Positions 31,313 to 38,478 of a stretch of 44,260 nt of DNA are shown piece by piece. A model generated the notes under the pieces. The model made no database searches, was not told where the DNA came from, and saw nothing but the letters and a program-made list of their open reading frames with translations. Made by a program: the position numbers and the translations under genes. The stretch lies in assembly GCF_027622855.1 (NCBI RefSeq), contig NZ_JAPZVR010000009.1, positions 1 through 44,260 of the forward strand, written 5' to 3'. The stretch is from Glycomyces algeriensis (GTDB lineage Bacteria > Actinomycetota > Actinomycetes > Mycobacteriales > Micromonosporaceae). Position 1 is the first letter of the stretch, and each line of letters starts with the position of its first letter.

Positions 31313-32035
31313 TCAGGTGAGGACGACGTCCTCGGCGGTGCCGGAGACGGTGACGACGTCGCCTTCGAATCGGATCTCCGACAGTTGGATCCCATATGGC
31401 AGTTCGGGCAGCGCCACGGTGGAGGCGAACTCGCCGGCGGCCTGGTCGACGAGCGGCTGCACTTGCGGCGGCAGGTTCTCGGTGAGGGATTCGACGGCGT
31501 CGGGCGTGAAGGTGAGGGTGTTGTCGGCGAACGCGAACTTCCCGGTGGCCTCGAGGTCGACCTGGACGCCGAGGAACTCCTGGGATCCGGTGAGGGAGGC
31601 CGTGCCGTCCTCGTCGATCTGGAGGTCGTACCCGGTCTGCTCGGCGACGATCGCTTCGATCGAGTCGACCGAGACGGAGCCGCTCACGTCGAGGGTGCTC
31701 GCGACGGCGTCGCCGCCGTTGCGGAGTTCGCGCCAGTCGGCGTCCACGTCGTGCGCGACCATCTCCAGGGACGGGAAGGTGAGCCCGTTCGAGCCGACGT
31801 CCTGGAGCGTGATGTCGATCTGCTCGAACTCGCCGGTCCAGGCCTGGGTGAGGAACGGCCAGCCGTGGATCTTCACGTCGGGTTCCTGGTCGGAGTAGGC
31901 GCCGTTCGCGGCGGCGGTGTTCGCGACCTCGTCGGCGATGCGGCGTTCGACCAGCGCGTTCGCGACCCGGTCGCCGAGTGCGACGACCGCGACGACGATG
32001 ACGAGGGTGATGAGCAGGCGGCGGAGGATCTTCAC
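31313..32035 (-). CDS. LmeA-like phospholipid-binding protein (DUF2993)
   Basis: 240 residues, GTG start at 32035 after AGGAGA. N-terminal membrane/signal segment (about 5-22), then a DUF2993 beta-rich lipid-binding (TULIP-like) domain: VKIHGWPFLTQAWTGEFEQIDITLQDV, FPSLEMVAHDVDADW, SLTGSQEFLGVQVDLEATGKFAF. In mycobacteria LmeA of this family is a periplasmic phospholipid-binding factor needed for lipomannan maturation; the substrate here is not known. Found next to glnR and the sulfurtransferase genes in other actinobacteria as I recall. Confidence 0.85.
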   Translation of the reverse strand: MKILRRLLITLVIVVAVVALGDRVANALVERRIADEVANTAAANGAYSDQEPDVKIHGWPFLTQAWTGEFEQIDITLQDVGSNGLTFPSLEMVAHDVDADWRELRNGGDAVASTLDVSGSVSVDSIEAIVAEQTGYDLQIDEDGTASLTGSQEFLGVQVDLEATGKFAFADNTLTFTPDAVESLTENLPPQVQPLVDQAAGEFASTVALPELPYGIQLSEIRFEGDVVTVSGTAEDVVLT

Positions 32036-32103
32036 CAGGGGGTCTCCTGTGCAGCGGTGTGCCCGTCGGGGTGCGCCAGAGGGTGGTCGACGGACTGAAT
32101 GTG

Positions 32104-33180
32104 TCAGTCGATCATGTAATAGGCGCTCAAGAGGTACACGACGGGGCCCGTGAGGGCGAACGCGAGGAGCGGTCCGGCGGCGCTGACCACCGGGTTCGGG
32201 GCGGTCCCGCTGCCGTCGATGCGGCGCGAGGCGGACATGTACCCGCACGCGAGGTCGGCGAGGACCGCGGTGAGCGCGATGAGGAGTCCGCCGACGGCGG
32301 CGTGGGTGGGGTCGGGGCCTTCGATGACGAGCCCGGCGTACGCGGCGGAGGCGGTGCCGCACATGGTGCCGATGACGATGCCGAACGCGCCGCGCGTCAC
32401 CTGCCGGTTGATGCGCGGGTCGGGCATGACGAGGTCGACGGCCCGCGCGGCGAGGATCGCGGTGCCTGCCGCGACGACGGCCGAGTACATGGCCGGCGGG
32501 GCGGAGCCGAGCCGCGAGAGCGCGATGTAGCAGGCGTAGCCGCAGACGGCGAGGCCGAGCAGCATCGTGAACCCGAGGTTCTCGGTGACGCCGACGTGGG
32601 TGCGGCGCACGAGCTGCGCGGCGACGGCGACGCCGTACGCGAGAGCGAGGAGCACGGTGATCGGGACGAGGGAGACGGGCGTCCAGGCGACGGCGGCGGC
32701 GTCGGCGGCGATGGCCAGGAGCGAGGCGACGGCGAGGGGCACCCAGGCGCCTTCGATGCGGCGCACCCAGGTCACGAGGCCGACGGTGGCGAGCTGGAGG
32801 ACGGCGATCCCGGCGGCGTAGACGGGGCGTTCCATCTGGGCGCCGAGGACGAGCCCGGCGCTGATGACGATGGTGGCCGCGATGGCCGGGAGGCGGTGGA
32901 GGAGGGCGGGGCTGGGCGGCGGGAGGGTGTGGTCCTCGGTGCCGTCGGCGCCGGCGGTCCGGTAGGCGCCGGTGCTCCCCGGGGGCGCGGCGGCGCGGCG
33001 GCGCTCGGGGCGGCCGCGCGGGGCGTCGGGTCCGGGGCGCTCTGCGGGCCCGCCGCGCTCATCGGCGGCACCGGCGGTTCCGGCGTAGGCGTCGCCCCAG
33101 GCGGGGCCCTCGGCGGCGCCGGGCGCCTCGGGAGGCTCGTAGCCCCAGGTCTCGTCGGGTCGGCTGTACGACACGTCCAC
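32104..33180 (-). CDS. Multi-spanning membrane protein, unknown
   Basis: 358 residues. A hydrophilic Pro/Gly/Arg-rich N-terminus (1-95) precedes some eight to nine membrane helices (about 98-357). No catalytic motif recognised; similar proteins stand between lmeA-like and glnR-like genes in related genomes, as I recall. GTG start at 33180 with TAGGCT six bases upstream, a leaderless arrangement. The stop is 68 bp before the lmeA-like start, so the two are likely cotranscribed. Confidence 0.72.
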   Translation of the reverse strand: MDVSYSRPDETWGYEPPEAPGAAEGPAWGDAYAGTAGAADERGGPAERPGPDAPRGRPERRRAAAPPGSTGAYRTAGADGTEDHTLPPPSPALLHRLPAIAATIVISAGLVLGAQMERPVYAAGIAVLQLATVGLVTWVRRIEGAWVPLAVASLLAIAADAAAVAWTPVSLVPITVLLALAYGVAVAAQLVRRTHVGVTENLGFTMLLGLAVCGYACYIALSRLGSAPPAMYSAVVAAGTAILAARAVDLVMPDPRINRQVTRGAFGIVIGTMCGTASAAYAGLVIEGPDPTHAAVGGLLIALTAVLADLACGYMSASRRIDGSGTAPNPVVSAAGPLLAFALTGPVVYLLSAYYMID

Positions 33181-33632
33181 AGCCTACGGCAGCAGGAAAT
33201 CCCGACTCGCGACCTTCGCCATGAGTCACCCTTGCGGACGGTCGTCCGGCACGTCGGGTGACGCGGGGTCCGGCGGGACCGGTCCGGTGCCGGATCATCG
33301 CCGGAATCGACTCGTCTCAACATGTGGACCCTCATCGAATCGAGTTCGGGGCGGGTCCGCGAGCCGGGCGCGACCGCGCCTCGGATTCGGCTGCGGGACA
33401 ACAGTGCAGGTCCAGATCGTGACCGGGCCGTGTCGGTCCGGTGAACGCGGTTTGTCCGAAACCTAGCTTCAGGGAGTCCCGCATGGTGAGGTTTCGCCGC
33501 GGTGACGCTGGTCTTTTGACTGGTGACCGTTTACACTTGTCCAGGACTCCACCTACCGCATGTAAGCCCGCCCGCCGTCGACGCCGGGAAGAGCGATAGT
33601 CGCGTGTGCTCACCAACCAGCGGAGGACTGCT
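33181..33632. other. Divergent regulatory region upstream of glnR
   Basis: No gene in this 452-bp region. The 3' part is less GC-rich and should contain the glnR promoter: TTTTGACT at about 33513 and TTTACACTTG at about 33530. GGAGG at 33622-33626 sits six bases before the GTG. GTCCGAAACC at about 33454 contains a GAAAC half-site reminiscent of GlnR boxes; not a full box. Confidence 0.5.
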
Positions 33633-34355
33633 GTGGAAATCCTTATCCTCACTTCCAACCCCGTTCCGGAGTCCCCTGAGTCGATCCTGCCCTCGCTGGA
33701 ACTGCTGCCCCACCGCGCGCGCTACGCCGGCCGGGACGTGCGAGCGCTGCTGAGCGGCCCGAGCCCCGATGCGGTGATGGTCGACGCCAGGTCCGACCTC
33801 GCCGACGCCCGCGCCACCTGCCGCGTCCTGCAGGCCACCGGCCTGACGGTGCCGCTGTACGCCATCGTCACGGAGGCCGGTCTGGCCGCTCTGCAGGCCG
33901 ACTGGGGTGTGGACGACTTCCTGCTCGCCTCGTCCGGCCCCGCCGAGGTCGAGGCGCGGCTGCGCCTGGCCACCGGCAAACCGAACGCGGCCACGGCCGC
34001 GGGACCGGCCGTGATCCGCGCCGGGGACCTCACGGTCGACCCGGACACGTACGCCGCGAAGCTCAAGGGCACGCCGCTCGACCTCACGTACAAGGAGTTC
34101 GAGCTGCTGCGCTTCCTGGCCCAGCACCCCGGCCGGGTCTTCACCCGCGAGCAGCTGCTGCGGGAGGTGTGGGGCTACGACTACTTCGGCGGCACCCGCA
34201 CCGTCGACGTCCACGTGCGTCGTCTGCGCGCGAAGCTCGGCAGCGAGTACGAGTCGATGATCGGCACGGTGCGGCAGGTCGGCTACAAGTTCGTGGCCCC
34301 GCCGCCGGAGAACCTGCGCGAGTCCGAGCCGGTCCCGAAGCGGGTCGACGCTTGA
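33633..34355 (+). CDS. glnR: Nitrogen regulator GlnR (OmpR/PhoB-type)
   Basis: 240 residues. The receiver-like domain (1-115) has an Asp at position 51 (VMVDARSDL) but lacks the full acidic pocket, as in atypical GlnR regulators that work without a kinase. The C-terminal winged helix (about 130-225) contains [55 protein letters not shown], the block shared by actinobacterial Gln[24 protein letters not shown] text is also characteristic. GlnR controls glnA, amtB and other nitrogen genes, none of which is in the window. GTG start after GGAGG; terminator follows. Confidence 0.92.
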   Translation: MEILILTSNPVPESPESILPSLELLPHRARYAGRDVRALLSGPSPDAVMVDARSDLADARATCRVLQATGLTVPLYAIVTEAGLAALQADWGVDDFLLASSGPAEVEARLRLATGKPNAATAAGPAVIRAGDLTVDPDTYAAKLKGTPLDLTYKEFELLRFLAQHPGRVFTREQLLREVWGYDYFGGTRTVDVHVRRLRAKLGSEYESMIGTVRQVGYKFVAPPPENLRESEPVPKRVDA

Positions 34356-34385
34356 TACAGGGCTGCCACTGACGAATGACATTGC

Positions 34386-34417
34386 GAGCGGGTCCGCGAG
34401 AGCGGGCCCGCTCTTTT
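34386..34417 (+). terminator. Terminator of glnR
   Basis: GAGCGGGTCCGC-GAGA-GCGGGCCCGCTC followed by TTTT. A 12-bp stem with one G-T pair and a U-tail, 30 bp after the glnR stop. Confidence 0.9.
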
Positions 34418-34420
34418 CGT

Positions 34421-34640
34421 TGTGTCCAAAGTTGACAGAGTGGCGATTGCGTTTCCTGGTGTATCAGAGGGAATTGATTCGAAGCCGCGGAAGAAAAATG
34501 CAATCGAGCAAGGAAAACTTACCATTATTAATGGGACAAGAGAATGGTCCTATCGGGACAAATGCCGCAACTCTACGTACCCATGCTATTGCTCTCGGTG
34601 GTTAGAATTGAGTTCGCTTTGGACCTAACCTTCCCTCTTG
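34421..34640. other. AT-rich island before the WXG-type gene pair
   Basis: About 220 bp near 45-50% GC inside DNA of about 70%. A perfect TTGACA at 34432-34437 and TTGAGTTC at 34608-34615. A GTG frame (34422-34628) of 68 residues exists, with two Cys near its end, but has no ribosome site or recognisable homology, so it is not called. Could be a bound regulatory region (silencer or activator target) or a transferred fragment. Confidence 0.55.
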
Positions 34641-34652
34641 GAGTGTGACCCC

Positions 34653-34970
34653 GTGTCCGATCGCTCCGTCGACCCCGAAGCCCTCGCGGTGTTCCGCGAG
34701 ATCGCCCAGGGCCGCTTGGACTACCTCGAAACCCTCATCGATCAGTTGCGCAACGGCAACGAACTGGGCGTCGAACCCGGGTTCGGGCTGCTCGACGGCG
34801 CCCTGACCGCGCGCGATGCCTATCGCGAGTTCCACCGCCAGACCTGGACCAACCTCCAGGACCTGCGAGCGGACCTGACCGGCATCATCGCCACGCTTGA
34901 CGGTGTCGCCGGGCGAGTCGTCGAGGACGATGAGACCTCCGCCGTCCACCTCTCGCGCGGTAGGGACTGA
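34653..34970 (+). CDS. Small helical protein preceding a type VII-type substrate
   Basis: 105 residues, GTG start at 34653 with GGAG nine bases upstream. All-helical, no signal peptide. The N-terminal half EALAVFREIAQGRLDYLETLIDQLRNG and the second helix AYREFHRQTWTNLQDLRADL give a helical hairpin of ESX/PE-like size. Stop is 5 bp before the next ATG. Role inferred as partner of the large downstream protein. Confidence 0.65.
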   Translation: MSDRSVDPEALAVFREIAQGRLDYLETLIDQLRNGNELGVEPGFGLLDGALTARDAYREFHRQTWTNLQDLRADLTGIIATLDGVAGRVVEDDETSAVHLSRGRD

Positions 34971-34975
34971 ACGCC

Positions 34976-36829
34976 ATGTCAGACACCCAGCAGCAGAACC
35001 AGAACCAGAACCAGTCGGAGGACCCGGACCTCGGCGAGGACCCGAACTACGACGACGAGCTCGACCCCGACCGCGCCCTGGAGCCGGACCCGGACGAGGA
35101 CGTGGGCGAGGAGCCCGCCGACACCCCGGTCGACCCCGACGCGGACGACGAGTCCGCCGACGACCCGGACGAGGGCTCGGACGACGAGGACTCAGAAGAC
35201 GACGATGCCGACTCCGATGACGGCGCGGACGAGGACGAGCAGGACGACGACCCCGACGACGTCCCTGACGACGACTCCGATGAGGAGGACGACGACGAGG
35301 ACGACGAAGAGGAGTCGGACGAGGACGACGGCAAGAAGGAAGAAGAGAACGAGGACAAGGACCACCAGGGCCGGCAGTCCTCCTACGAGCGCGAGGACTG
35401 GGACGGCCAGGCGCCCGACAACTCGGCCGACTTCGAGTACCAGCGCATGGACGCCCAGGCGCTGTTCCTCTCCGGCGCCCCCTGCCCGCACGCGACCTGC
35501 GAGAACACCGAGAACCCCGCCGAGGCAGCCTGGATCAAACTGGTCTCCGCGATCCCCGAGGTAGGGCAGGTCAGCAACCTCACCGTCGTCACCACCGGCA
35601 CGGCCGCTCCGGGTCAGGACGCCATCCAGTCGCTGGTGTCCCAGGTGCGCCCCGACAACCCGGACACCTACGCGCTCAGGGCGATCAGCACGCACTGGCA
35701 GACGTTCAAGGACGGCTTCGACACCGACCCGACCACCGGGATCGCCCCGATGCTCAAGTCGGGCCTGCGAACCCTCTCCGAGCACTGGCAGGGCGACGAC
35801 TTCGACGCCTTCGCCGAGCAAGTTGAGGTCGTCATGAGCAACTGCGCGTCGGTCTGCGACGACATCGGTGACCTCTCCTCGGGTGCGGTCGGGCTGCTGG
35901 AGCAGAAGGCCGACGAGTTCTACGGCCTGCAGGGCGGGTCCTCCGGAGAGCTGCCGTATCCCGCGCCGCTGTACTGGATCTCGGACCTGGCAGTGATGTA
36001 CACCGATCCGTTCGTGCATGTGCGCCCGCCGTTCCGCAGCGGCCTGTGCGATGTGACGAACGGGTGCGGGCACGCGGGCGGGCTCGTGGGCTCCCTGCTG
36101 GAGCTCGGCGGATTCGACAAGGACTACCTGCGGGAGGTCTCGAACTACGTCGAATCGCAGACCGAGTACTACATGAACAAGTTCAAGAACGACAAGCCGC
36201 CGCCCACCCCGGAACAGTGCGCGGCATGGGCGCAGGCCGACGCGAACAACGAGATGAGCAGCGACATGAGCGCCGGTCTCGACGACTACGAGTCGCGGTC
36301 GCGCATCGCGAACGAAGACGTCATGAACCGGTGGGAGAACGCCGAGGAGTCGGCCGGGACCTTCGCGCCGGAGGCCAAGCCGTCGAACCCGTCGAACTTC
36401 CGGGAGGCCTCGGACATGCTCGAGGACTCCTACGGGGGCCTGGACGCGGGCTCGGGCGGTTTCGTGCCCGGCAGTGAGCCGCCTTCGCCGGACGCCGGCG
36501 GCGCCGGTGGGGGCGGCGGTGGCGGCGGCCTGGAGCCCCCCGGCGGTGTGAGCGGTGGTCTCGCCAGCGGCGGGTCGACGCTCGGCAGCGGCGGCTCGTT
36601 CCCGGTCGGCCCGGCCTCCTCCACATTGGAGAGCGGCAGCTCGGCTGCCAACGCGGCCGGCGGCGGCCGCGGCGGTGGCGGCATGGGCGGCATGATGGGC
36701 GGCGGCGGCGCTGGAGGCGGTCGCGGCATGGGCGGCGATCAGGAGGCCGAGGGCGAGCACCGCGACTGGCTCGAAGAGGACGAGGAGATCTGGGGCATCC
36801 GCAAGATCGACGAGGACCCCTACGCCTGA
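34976..36829 (+). CDS. Large acidic WXG-containing protein, probable type VII substrate
   Basis: 617 residues. Segments: an extremely Asp/Glu-rich N-terminus (15-130); a helical domain (about 155-340) with W271-Q272-G273 (SEHWQGDDFDAFAEQV), a WXG-type turn between long helices; several Cys including C170, C175, and NCASVCDD; a linker; a Gly/Ser/Pro-rich repeat (about 485-590) and a charged C-terminus WLEEDEEIWGIRKIDED. The last motif (E-x-x-W-x-x-E-D-x-x-x-W-G) recurs at the end of actinobacterial WXG/PPE-like secreted proteins. No signal peptide. Function unknown; exported or surface role is inference. Stop is followed by a strong terminator. Confidence 0.72.
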   Translation: MSDTQQQNQNQNQSEDPDLGEDPNYDDELDPDRALEPDPDEDVGEEPADTPVDPDADDESADDPDEGSDDEDSEDDDADSDDGADEDEQDDDPDDVPDDDSDEEDDDEDDEEESDEDDGKKEEENEDKDHQGRQSSYEREDWDGQAPDNSADFEYQRMDAQALFLSGAPCPHATCENTENPAEAAWIKLVSAIPEVGQVSNLTVVTTGTAAPGQDAIQSLVSQVRPDNPDTYALRAISTHWQTFKDGFDTDPTTGIAPMLKSGLRTLSEHWQGDDFDAFAEQVEVVMSNCASVCDDIGDLSSGAVGLLEQKADEFYGLQGGSSGELPYPAPLYWISDLAVMYTDPFVHVRPPFRSGLCDVTNGCGHAGGLVGSLLELGGFDKDYLREVSNYVESQTEYYMNKFKNDKPPPTPEQCAAWAQADANNEMSSDMSAGLDDYESRSRIANEDVMNRWENAEESAGTFAPEAKPSNPSNFREASDMLEDSYGGLDAGSGGFVPGSEPPSPDAGGAGGGGGGGGLEPPGGVSGGLASGGSTLGSGGSFPVGPASSTLESGSSAANAAGGGRGGGGMGGMMGGGGAGGGRGMGGDQEAEGEHRDWLEEDEEIWGIRKIDEDPYA

Positions 36830-36880
36830 GCGGACAGTGAGGCGACGGGCCGCGATCCTTCGGGTTCACGACGTCGACTG

Positions 36881-36923
36881 AAAGACCGGTGGGCCCGTCG
36901 CAACGACGGGCCCACCGGTCTTT
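36881..36923 (+). terminator. Perfect 20-bp stem terminator
   Basis: AAAGACCGGTGGGCCCGTCG and its complement with a CAA loop, starting 52 bp after the stop of the acidic protein. Ends in TTTAGTT. Symmetric enough to work also for the convergent GH43 gene. Confidence 0.9.
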
Positions 36924-36990
36924 AGTTGTCCGCTGGTCGGCCTCGGTCCGATCCGGGCGGCCCGAGGCGCGTTCACGGTCTGGACTGCAT

Positions 36991-37145
36991 CCAGGCTGTG
37001 CTTCTAGTCCTGGAGTGCGTCCAGGCTGTGCTTCCGGTCCTGGACTCCGTCCAGGGTGCGTTTTGGGTCCTAGACTCCGTCCAGGCTGTGCATCCGGTCC
37101 TAGACTCCGTCCAGGCTGTGCATCCGGTCCTAGACTCCGTCCAGG
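36991..37145. repeat. 30-bp tandem repeat over the GH43 stop codon
   Basis: Units start at 36991, 37021, 37051, 37081 and 37111, with a partial unit at 37141 and part of another before 36991. The two at 37081 and 37111 are identical; those further from the gene are more diverged. Each proximal unit contains CTAGACTCCGTCC, the complement of the GH43 terminal codons and TAG stop. Confidence 0.95.
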
Positions 37146-38194
37146 ACGGGCCACCCCCGGGACCATGTGATCGCTTCGATGCCGAGGTCGAAGTGGCCGT
37201 CCTCGTGGTACGAGTGGTACGCCATGAGGCCGTTCGAGATCGACTGGCCCCCGGTGGCGACGTAGTCGCCGTGGGCGCCGAGCACGAGGGTGCCGCCGCC
37301 TTCGGTGAGGGGGACGCCGTTCGCGTCGACGAAGGGCCCGGTCGGCGAGGTGGAGCGGCCGACGCGGATGTTGTAGGTCGAGTCGGCGCCCGCGCAGCAG
37401 ACGTCCCATGAGGTGAAGAGGTAGTAGTAGCCGCGGTGCTCGGTCAGCACGGGCGCCTCGATGCCGGCGCCGCCGCGGCCGGCGATGTGGACCGGCGTCG
37501 CGCCGTTCGCGGCCTTGCCCGAGGGCCAGTCGAGTTCGAGCATGTAGATGCCCTGCCACCAGGAGCCGTAGGCCATGTAGTGCTTGCCGTCGGCTTCGAG
37601 GATGGTCGGGTCGATGGCGTTGAAGGGGTCGCCGGGGTTGGACTCCCAGACCTGGCCCTCGTCGACCCACTCGTAGTCGTCGTCGGCGGGGTCGAGGGTG
37701 GTGTTGGTGGCGAGGCCGATGACCGAGCGCTGCTGGCCGAAGGTCGAGGCCGAGTAGTACAGGTAGTAGCGGTCCTGGTCATCGTCGAAGTAGATCTCGG
37801 GGGCCCAGAGGTTGTCGACGCCGGGGACGGTGTCCTTGAGCCACTGGGGCTTGGTGTCCCACACGGTGTCGACGTAGTTCCAGGTGGCGCCGTCGTCGGT
37901 GGAGGAGCGGATGGTGACGTTGCCTTCGCCGAGGGGGCCCCAGCCGGTGGCGAACACGTACCAGGGGTCGCCTTCGTTGCAGGGGGCGAAGAGGCCGGGG
38001 TCGTGGGCGCCGAGGTCGCCGCCGAGCGTGCCGGGCGCTTCGATGTCGCACTTGCGGTCGTGGCCGTGGCCGTGCCCGTGACCGTTCCCGTTGCCGGGGT
38101 GGGCGAGCGCCGGCGGCGCGATGATCGCCAGCGCCGCGGCGGCGAGGCCGATCGCGCCGGTCGCGGCGAGGAGGGTGGTTCGCTTCCGTTGCAT
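37130..38194 (-). CDS. Secreted GH43 arabinan endo-arabinosidase-like hydrolase
   Basis: 354 residues. Signal peptide 1-31 (ending PALA), then a short Gly/His stretch (GNGNGHGHGHGHD, possible metal ligand) and a five-bladed beta-propeller GH43 domain. Catalytic residues inferred by motif: Asp65 in AHDPGLF (base), Asp195 in NAIDPTIL, Glu246 in GIEAPVL (acid). LWAPEIYF (129-136) is a family signature. Expected to cleave alpha-1,5-arabinan outside the cell. The mature sequence ends WPVLDGV, and the last codons and TAG lie in the 30-bp tandem repeat. A LacI-type operator is upstream. Starts ATG 38194. Confidence 0.9.
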   Translation of the reverse strand: MQRKRTTLLAATGAIGLAAAALAIIAPPALAHPGNGNGHGHGHGHDRKCDIEAPGTLGGDLGAHDPGLFAPCNEGDPWYVFATGWGPLGEGNVTIRSSTDDGATWNYVDTVWDTKPQWLKDTVPGVDNLWAPEIYFDDDQDRYYLYYSASTFGQQRSVIGLATNTTLDPADDDYEWVDEGQVWESNPGDPFNAIDPTILEADGKHYMAYGSWWQGIYMLELDWPSGKAANGATPVHIAGRGGAGIEAPVLTEHRGYYYLFTSWDVCCAGADSTYNIRVGRSTSPTGPFVDANGVPLTEGGGTLVLGAHGDYVATGGQSISNGLMAYHSYHEDGHFDLGIEAITWSRGWPVLDGV

Positions 38195-38237
38195 GGAAGA
38201 CCGCCTTGTCCGTGAATCGATGGATTGAAACGACTCA

Positions 38238-38253
38238 ATGTTAACGGGAACAT
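38238..38253 (-). promoter_or_regulatory. LacI-like operator ATGTTAACGGGAACAT
   Basis: Imperfect palindrome with ATGTT/AACAT arms around an AACGGG centre, 44-59 bp upstream of the GH43 start. The core resembles the TGTTAACG-type sites of LacI-family sugar regulators in actinobacteria. Implies induction by an arabinose-related sugar; no LacI gene is in the window. Confidence 0.5.
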
Positions 38254-38478
38254 GGCGGCGCGGTCAATCATTCGAGTGAACTTCCGCGCCGCCCGCCCCG
38301 ATCCGGGGCCGTCCTGTCGGACCCCGATGCGACGCTGGACCCCTTCCTTCCCCTCTGGGAGGGTGGGGGCTAGTGGATGGTAAACGCGACAGCGCCCGCC
38401 GCAGCCGACCAAGGACCTTCCGGCCCCGGCCGCCCACGACGGGCGCGTCGATCACATCGAACCTTGCGGCTCAACCGA

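Noticed and set aside
34422..34628. 68-residue GTG frame inside the AT-rich island
   Set aside because: No ribosome site and no recognisable family; kept as part of the island description only.
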